Positions 6,921 to 11,209 of a stretch of DNA of 11,209 bases are shown here, piece after piece; the stretch's first letter is position 1, and every line of letters begins with the position of its first letter. The stretch is from AP-16 sp036395835 (GTDB lineage Bacteria > Pseudomonadota > Alphaproteobacteria > Rhizobiales > Xanthobacteraceae), in NCBI GenBank assembly GCA_036395835.1, contig DASWCW010000325.1:1-11209 (forward strand), written 5' to 3'. Below the pieces are notes generated by a model, which worked only from the letters and a program-made list of their open reading frames with translations, made no database searches and had not been told where the DNA came from. A program made the position numbers and the translations under genes.

Positions 6921-8399
6921 ATGATGTTCGACTTCGAACACCGGTTGTCCGAGCTTGCGAGCCAGACCGTGCTCTGCATCGGCGATCTCATGCTCGACGA
7001 TTTCGTCTACGGCGAAGTGCTGCGAATCTCTCCGGAGGCACCGGCGCCGGTGATCGCGGTGGGACGCCAGGAAGTGGTGATCGGCGGCGCCGGCAACGTC
7101 GCGCGCAACATCGCCGCGCTCGGAGCCCGATGCCTGTTCGTGGGCGTGGTCGGCGAGGACGAGCCTGGGCGGCGGCTGATGAATGCGCTGCTCGGCGAGC
7201 CGAAGATCGAGGCGTATCTCGTCACCGATCGCTCGCGACCGACCACGCGCAAGGTGCGCTTCGTCTCGGAGCACTTTTCCACGCACTTGCTGCGCGCGGA
7301 TTGGGAACTCGCCAGGCCCGTCGATCGCGACAGCGAGCACTCCCTCATCGGCCACGCGCTCGCGGCAATGCCGCGCGCGGGCGCGGTCGTGCTCTCGGAT
7401 TACGCCAAGGGCGTGCTCACCCCGCGCGTCATTCGCGCGGTGATCGATGCCGCAAGGCAGCAGGGCAAGCCGCTCGTGGTCGACCCCAAGGGCAGCGATT
7501 TCAGCGTCTATCGCGGCGCGACCGTGATCACGCCCAATCGCAAGGAGCTTGCCGAGGCGACGCGCCGCGTCGCGGTCGCCGAGGAGGACGTCGCCGCGGC
7601 GGCGGCCGAACTCGGCCGCATGCTCGAAAGCGAAGCCGTGCTGGTGACGCGCAGCGAGGAGGGCATGACGCTGGTCGTCGACGGCGCGGCGCCGGTGCAT
7701 GTGCCGGCCTATCCGGTCAAGATCCGCGACGTCTCGGGGGCGGGCGACACCGTCGTGGCGGTGCTGGCGTGCCTCTTGGCGCTCGGCGCCGGGTTCGAGC
7801 CGGCGGCGCGCGCCGCCAACGCCGGCGCCGCGGTCGTGGTCGGCAAACGCGGCACCGCCACGGTCTCGGCTGCGGAGCTGCGCTCCCGCATCCTTCCCGC
7901 GGCCTCGCTCGCGTCGGAAGAGAAGATCGTGTTCGACTGGTCGCTGCTCGACGAGCGGCTCGGCGAATGGCGGCGGCAGGGGCTGCGCGTCGGGTTCACC
8001 AACGGCTGCTTCGATCTGCTGCATCCCGGTCATGTCCGTGTGCTCGCCGAAGCGCGCGCCGCCTGCGATCGGCTCGTGGTCGGGCTCAACAGCGATGCGT
8101 CCGCCGCGCGGCTCAAGGGCGACGGCCGGCCGATCCAGAACGAGAAGGCGCGCGCCGAAGTACTGGCCGCGCTCGAAGCCGTCGATCTCGTGGTCATCTT
8201 CGACGAGGACACCCCGCTCGCGCTGATCTGCAAGGTGCGGCCGATGGTGCTGGTCAAAGGCGGGGATTACCGCCGCGAGGACGTGGTCGGCCGGGAAGTC
8301 GTCGAAGCCGACGGCGGCGAGGTGCTCATCGTCCCCAGCGTTCCCGGGCACAGCACGAGCGCGCTGGTCGGCAAATCCCAAAGGCGCGGACCGCCATGA
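6921..8399 (+). CDS. hldE: Bifunctional heptose 7-phosphate kinase / heptose 1-phosphate adenylyltransferase HldE
   Basis: Catalyses two cytoplasmic steps of ADP-heptose synthesis: phosphorylation of D-glycero-D-manno-heptose 7-phosphate at C1 and, after GmhB removes the 7-phosphate, adenylylation to ADP-heptose. Seen in 492 residues (E. coli 477): an N-terminal PfkB/ribokinase domain (about 15-325) with IGGAGNVARN (54-63), LSDYAKG (158-164), VVDPKG (186-191) and the catalytic GAGDT (273-277). A C-terminal cytidylyltransferase-fold domain (about 355-485) has FTNGCFDLLHPGH (359-371, HxGH at 368-371), LNSDASAARLKG (389-400) and VKGGDY (445-450). The two domains are fused and intact. Start at ATG 6921; an adjacent ATG at 6924 is equally possible, and neither has a strong ribosome-binding site, suggesting coupling to hldD. 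Its stop overlaps the next start (ATGA). Confidence 0.96.
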   Translation: MMFDFEHRLSELASQTVLCIGDLMLDDFVYGEVLRISPEAPAPVIAVGRQEVVIGGAGNVARNIAALGARCLFVGVVGEDEPGRRLMNALLGEPKIEAYLVTDRSRPTTRKVRFVSEHFSTHLLRADWELARPVDRDSEHSLIGHALAAMPRAGAVVLSDYAKGVLTPRVIRAVIDAARQQGKPLVVDPKGSDFSVYRGATVITPNRKELAEATRRVAVAEEDVAAAAAELGRMLESEAVLVTRSEEGMTLVVDGAAPVHVPAYPVKIRDVSGAGDTVVAVLACLLALGAGFEPAARAANAGAAVVVGKRGTATVSAAELRSRILPAASLASEEKIVFDWSLLDERLGEWRRQGLRVGFTNGCFDLLHPGHVRVLAEARAACDRLVVGLNSDASAARLKGDGRPIQNEKARAEVLAALEAVDLVVIFDEDTPLALICKVRPMVLVKGGDYRREDVVGREVVEADGGEVLIVPSVPGHSTSALVGKSQRRGPP

Positions 8400-9559
8400 C
8401 CGGGAGCGTACGCCTGCGCGCGGAGGCGGCGCCGTCGGCGCCGCCGGCACTCCCGGCGCCCGAGGAAATTCGCGGCGCTCCGGAGCTCACCATTGTGGTG
8501 CCGACGTTGAACGAGCGTGAGAATGTCCCGAAGCTCATCGAGCGGATCGGCGCGGCGCTCGACGGGATCGACTGGGAGCTGATGTTCGTCGACGATGATT
8601 CTCCCGACGGCACCGCTGCGATCGCCAAGGCGATGGGCCGCGCGGATGCCCGCATCCGCTGCATCCGTCGCATCGCCCGGCGCGGGCTCGCCGGGGCGTG
8701 CCTCGAGGGCATGCTCGCGAGCCAGGCGCGCTACGTCGCGGTGATCGACGGCGATCTGCAGCACGACGAGGCGTTGCTCGCGGCCATGGTCGCCGCGCTT
8801 CGCGACGGCAACGCCGACATCGTGGTGGGCAGCCGCTACAAGCTCGGAGGCTCGGCCGCTGCCCTCCCGCAATCCCGGTTGCGCAGCAGCCGATGGGCGA
8901 CCGCGGTCACCCGTGCCCTGCTCCGGACCGAGCTGAGCGACCCGATGAGCGGCTATTTCATGATGCGGCGGGAGGTCGTCGAGGATCTCGCGCCGCAACT
9001 CTCCACCCAGGGATTCAAGATCCTGCTCGACATCGTGCTGAGCGCGCGCGGTCGGCTGCGGGTCGTCGAGCTGCCTTATCGATTCCGTCCGCGATCTCAC
9101 GGAACCAGCAAGCTCGATTCCCGCGTGCTGCTGGAATTTGTCGGGCTATTTCTCGCCAAGGCCACCAACGATCTTCTGGGAATCCGCTTCGTCCTGTTCG
9201 CGCTCATGGGGCTGATCGGGCTCGGCGTGCATTTTTTGGTGCTGGCCGCGAGCTTCGGCTGGTCCGGATTGTCGTTCGCTGCCGCACAGACGAGCGCTAC
9301 GCTTGCGGCCATCGCCGCCAATTTCGTTCTGAACAATCTCGTCACCTACCGCGACCAGCGTCTGACCGGTTCCCGATTCGTCGCGGGTCTGTTGCGGTTC
9401 TACGTCGTGTCGCTGATCGGTGCCGTTTCCAACATCGGGGTGGGCAATTGGCTGTTCGCGTCGAACCGAGCCTGGTGGCTGGCGGGTCTCGGAGGGGCGA
9501 TCATGGGCGTGGTGTGGAATTACGTGGTCACGTCCGTGTTCGTCTGGCGCAGCCGATGA
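8396..9559 (+). CDS. GT2 polyprenyl-phosphate glycosyltransferase fused to a GtrA membrane domain
   Basis: Predicted to transfer a sugar from a nucleotide donor to undecaprenyl phosphate on the cytoplasmic face (DPM1-like), with the GtrA part proposed in the family to help move or present the lipid-linked sugar. Seen in 387 residues: an Ala/Pro-rich leader (1-28), then the GT-A domain with TIVVPTLNERENVPKL (32-47), VDDDSPDGT (65-73), DGDLQHD (118-124, metal-binding Asp residues), SDPMSGYFMMRR (181-192) and YRFRPRSHGTSKL (228-240). The GtrA domain (about 262-385) has four hydrophobic helices near 264-283, 294-312, 333-352 and 361-382, and ends in basic WRSR. It overlaps hldE upstream and the GT39 gene downstream by ATGA, so it should be co-translated with both. 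The sugar is not readable from sequence; mannose, glucose, galacturonate or an amino sugar are all possible. Confidence 0.88.
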   Translation: MTGSVRLRAEAAPSAPPALPAPEEIRGAPELTIVVPTLNERENVPKLIERIGAALDGIDWELMFVDDDSPDGTAAIAKAMGRADARIRCIRRIARRGLAGACLEGMLASQARYVAVIDGDLQHDEALLAAMVAALRDGNADIVVGSRYKLGGSAAALPQSRLRSSRWATAVTRALLRTELSDPMSGYFMMRREVVEDLAPQLSTQGFKILLDIVLSARGRLRVVELPYRFRPRSHGTSKLDSRVLLEFVGLFLAKATNDLLGIRFVLFALMGLIGLGVHFLVLAASFGWSGLSFAAAQTSATLAAIAANFVLNNLVTYRDQRLTGSRFVAGLLRFYVVSLIGAVSNIGVGNWLFASNRAWWLAGLGGAIMGVVWNYVVTSVFVWRSR

Positions 9560-11097
9560 CCATTGCCGATCTCGGCGGCGCCGTGCTCGGCCCGCTCGAC
9601 CGCCTCGCCGCGGCGCTGGTCGACCCCGTCCGCCGCGAGCGGACCGCGGTGCGGGTGCTCGTCGCCTATGTCGCGCTGTGGACGCTCTACGGCGTGCTCG
9701 CCAAAGGCAGTCAGGACGTGCATTTCGACATGGGCGAGGCGGTCGCCTGGTCGCGCGAGCCGGCGTTGGGCTACGCCAAGCACCCGCCGCTCTCGGCCTG
9801 GGTGGTGAAGGCCTGGTTCACATTCTTGCCGCTCGCCGACTGGGCCTATTATCTGCTCGCCATGAGTTCTGCCGGTCTGGCCTTGTGGATCGCCTGGATC
9901 CTCTCGGCGCGCTGGCTCGACGGCGGGAAACGGGCGGCAGGGCTGGCGCTGCTCACGCTGGTGCCGTTCTTCAATTTCCATGCATTGAAGTTCAACGCCA
10001 ACACGGTGCTGATCCCGCTGTGGGCGGCAACGACGCTGTGGTTTCTGCGCTCGTTCGAGCGGCGCGATCCGCTCTCCGCGGGGCTCGCGGGCGTTGCGGC
10101 GGCGGCGGCGATGCTGGGCAAATATTGGTCGATCGTGCTTCTGGCCGGACTGGCGATCGCGGCGCTCGGCGATCCGCGTCGGCGCGCCTATTTCCGCTCG
10201 CCGGCGCCCTGGATCACCGTCGCGGCCGGCCTGCTGGTTCTGGCCCTGCATGTGGCCTGGCTGCTGGCGCACGGTTCCTCGCCGTTCGATTATGCGCTCG
10301 ACAAGCATCCGGCTCGGAGCTTGCTCGACGCGATCGTCGGCTCCGTGAGGTTCCTCGGCGGGGGCGCCGCCTATCTCGGCGCTCCGATCGTGCTCGCTGC
10401 GGCCGCGACGCTGCCGAACTCCGCCGCGATCCTCGATACGCTTTGGCCGGCCACGGCGCATCGTCGCCTCGCCGCGCTGGCATTCTGGGCTCCGCTCGCC
10501 GTCGCCATCCTGATCGGTCTGGTGGCCGAAATCCTGATCAGCTCGCTGTGGATCATGTCGGCGGCCACGCTGGTCCCGGTCGTGCTGCTGTCCTCGCCGC
10601 TCGTGAGCATGCGCCGTGGCGCCTTGCCGGTGCTGCTCGGCGTCGCCATTGCGGTGCCGGTGCTCTCCACGCTGGCCGCTCCGGCGATCGCCTACATCAT
10701 CCATCGCAACGGCGTTCCCCACCATGCCGTGCATTATCGATTGGTCGCCGAGGCCGTCGACCGAGCCTGGCGTGCGACGACCCCGCAGCCGATGCGGCTC
10801 GTCGGCAGCGACACCAATCTCGGCAACGGCGTGGCGTTCTACCTGTCGGACCGGCCGTCGACCTTCGACGTGCTCGATCCGCGGCAGACGCCGTGGGCGG
10901 ATGAGGCTCGCATCGCCCGGCAGGGCATCGCCCTCGTCTGTGCGAGCGAGGAGACAGCGTGCCTGAAAGCCGCCGATGCGCTCGCGTCGCGGCTATCCGG
11001 CGGCAGACGCATCGAAGTCGAAATCGCGCGGAGCTATCTCGGCCGCGCGGGCAAGCCGGAACGCTATTCGATCATCACGGTGCCGCCGCAATTCTAG
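9556..11097 (+). CDS. Integral-membrane glycosyltransferase, GT39/PMT_2 (ArnT-like superfamily)
   Basis: A 513-residue polytopic inner-membrane enzyme expected to take a sugar from a polyprenyl-phosphate carrier and attach it to an acceptor (LPS core, lipid A or protein) in the periplasm. Seen: first membrane segment about 33-50, then a periplasmic loop with HFDMGEAVAWS (56-66; Asp58 and Glu61 at the acidic position of this superfamily) and the very typical GYAKHPPLSAW (72-82). FNFHALKFNANTVLIPLW (139-156) follows, then further hydrophobic segments to about 382 and a soluble C-terminal domain (about 383-513) predicted to be periplasmic. The start overlaps the GT2-GtrA stop (ATGA), so donor maker and donor user are coupled, as in other lipid-linked sugar systems. 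It should not be named arnT: the genes for the aminoarabinose donor are absent and overall similarity looks superfamily-level only. Confidence 0.85.
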   Translation: MTIADLGGAVLGPLDRLAAALVDPVRRERTAVRVLVAYVALWTLYGVLAKGSQDVHFDMGEAVAWSREPALGYAKHPPLSAWVVKAWFTFLPLADWAYYLLAMSSAGLALWIAWILSARWLDGGKRAAGLALLTLVPFFNFHALKFNANTVLIPLWAATTLWFLRSFERRDPLSAGLAGVAAAAAMLGKYWSIVLLAGLAIAALGDPRRRAYFRSPAPWITVAAGLLVLALHVAWLLAHGSSPFDYALDKHPARSLLDAIVGSVRFLGGGAAYLGAPIVLAAAATLPNSAAILDTLWPATAHRRLAALAFWAPLAVAILIGLVAEILISSLWIMSAATLVPVVLLSSPLVSMRRGALPVLLGVAIAVPVLSTLAAPAIAYIIHRNGVPHHAVHYRLVAEAVDRAWRATTPQPMRLVGSDTNLGNGVAFYLSDRPSTFDVLDPRQTPWADEARIARQGIALVCASEETACLKAADALASRLSGGRRIEVEIARSYLGRAGKPERYSIITVPPQF

Positions 11098-11209
11098 CAG
11101 CGCATCGCGCTCGGCCGGCGACCCGCGCAACGGACTAAAGGGTCGGAATCCTGCGAGTTTCAGCAAACATCTCGACGGCCCCGGAAGGCTCGATGGCAAG
11201 CATCATCAT
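11098..11209 (+). other. Downstream flank, possibly the first codons of another gene
   Basis: The 112 bases after the GT39 stop hold no convincing terminator hairpin with a T-run. An ATG at 11193 preceded by GGAAGG (11183-11188) could start another rightward gene, but only about five codons (Met-Ala-Ser-Ile-Ile) are inside the window, so nothing can be said about its product. Confidence 0.2.

Noticed and set aside
6614..8395. A long upstream extension of the GT2-GtrA reading frame through hldD and hldE.
   Set aside because: The extension is a frame-shadow of hldE; the ATG at 8396, overlapping the hldE stop, sits just before the GT2 domain.
4674..8450. A minus-strand open frame of over 1200 codons running antisense through hldD and hldE into waaF.
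   Set aside because: Only its last 345 codons (waaF) have recognisable protein motifs. The rest is antisense to two intact, well-recognised genes and is low-complexity Arg/Asp/His-rich sequence, typical of the complement of GC-rich coding DNA.
9520..10734. A minus-strand open frame of 404 codons within the GT39 region.
   Set aside because: The plus strand carries a clear polytopic membrane enzyme with ATGA coupling; the minus frame gives a Gln/Arg-rich product without motifs.
9556..11097. Naming the membrane transferase ArnT.
   Set aside because: No aminoarabinose donor genes (arnA, arnB, arnD) are present, and the visible motifs are shared across the GT39/PMT_2 superfamily.
11098..11150. 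A rho-independent terminator after the GT39 gene.
   Set aside because: Short GC-rich complementary stretches exist, but none forms a clean stem followed by a T-run.

Overview
This window is a GC-rich stretch with third-position G/C bias, typical of an alphaproteobacterial chromosome. An HWE-type histidine kinase and genes for a heptose-containing lipopolysaccharide (LPS) core fit Rhizobiales/Hyphomicrobiales best. That placement is inferred from gene content and base composition, not from a database match. No rRNA, tRNA, CRISPR array, insertion sequence or phage gene was found.

The window is an LPS-core (ADP-heptose) locus in two opposed transcription units. Reading leftward from about 5.7 kb are a WaaF-type heptosyltransferase (4674-5711), a two-PAS HWE sensor kinase (2968-4431), a small DUF2158/YodC-like protein (2578-2820), gmhA (1964-2575), a WaaC-type heptosyltransferase (760-1959) and the N-terminal two-thirds of galE (1-698, cut by the window edge). 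The DUF2158 gene, gmhA and waaC are almost contiguous (gaps of 2 and 4 bases) and galE follows after 61 bases, so these four probably form one operon. Reading rightward from about 5.9 kb are hldD (5919-6899), hldE (6921-8399), a GT2-GtrA polyprenyl-phosphate glycosyltransferase (8396-9559) and a GT39/PMT_2-type membrane glycosyltransferase (9556-11097). The last three overlap by ATGA at each junction. A 207-base divergent intergenic region (5712-5918) separates the two units.

The genes form a coherent pathway. GmhA converts sedoheptulose 7-phosphate to D-glycero-D-manno-heptose 7-phosphate. HldE phosphorylates and later adenylylates it, and HldD epimerises ADP-heptose to the L-glycero form. 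The two GT9 enzymes are expected to transfer heptose to the inner core. The only missing step is the GmhB phosphatase, which is not in the window. GalE supplies UDP-galactose (or a related epimer). The GT2-GtrA/GT39 pair looks like a lipid-linked donor module that adds a further sugar on the periplasmic side.

Most of the window is ordinary, well-recognised biology. The points worth a second look are the GT2-GtrA/GT39 module, the DUF2158 gene coupled to gmhA, the orphan HWE kinase inside the LPS locus, and short 11-bp-period repeats in two regulatory regions.
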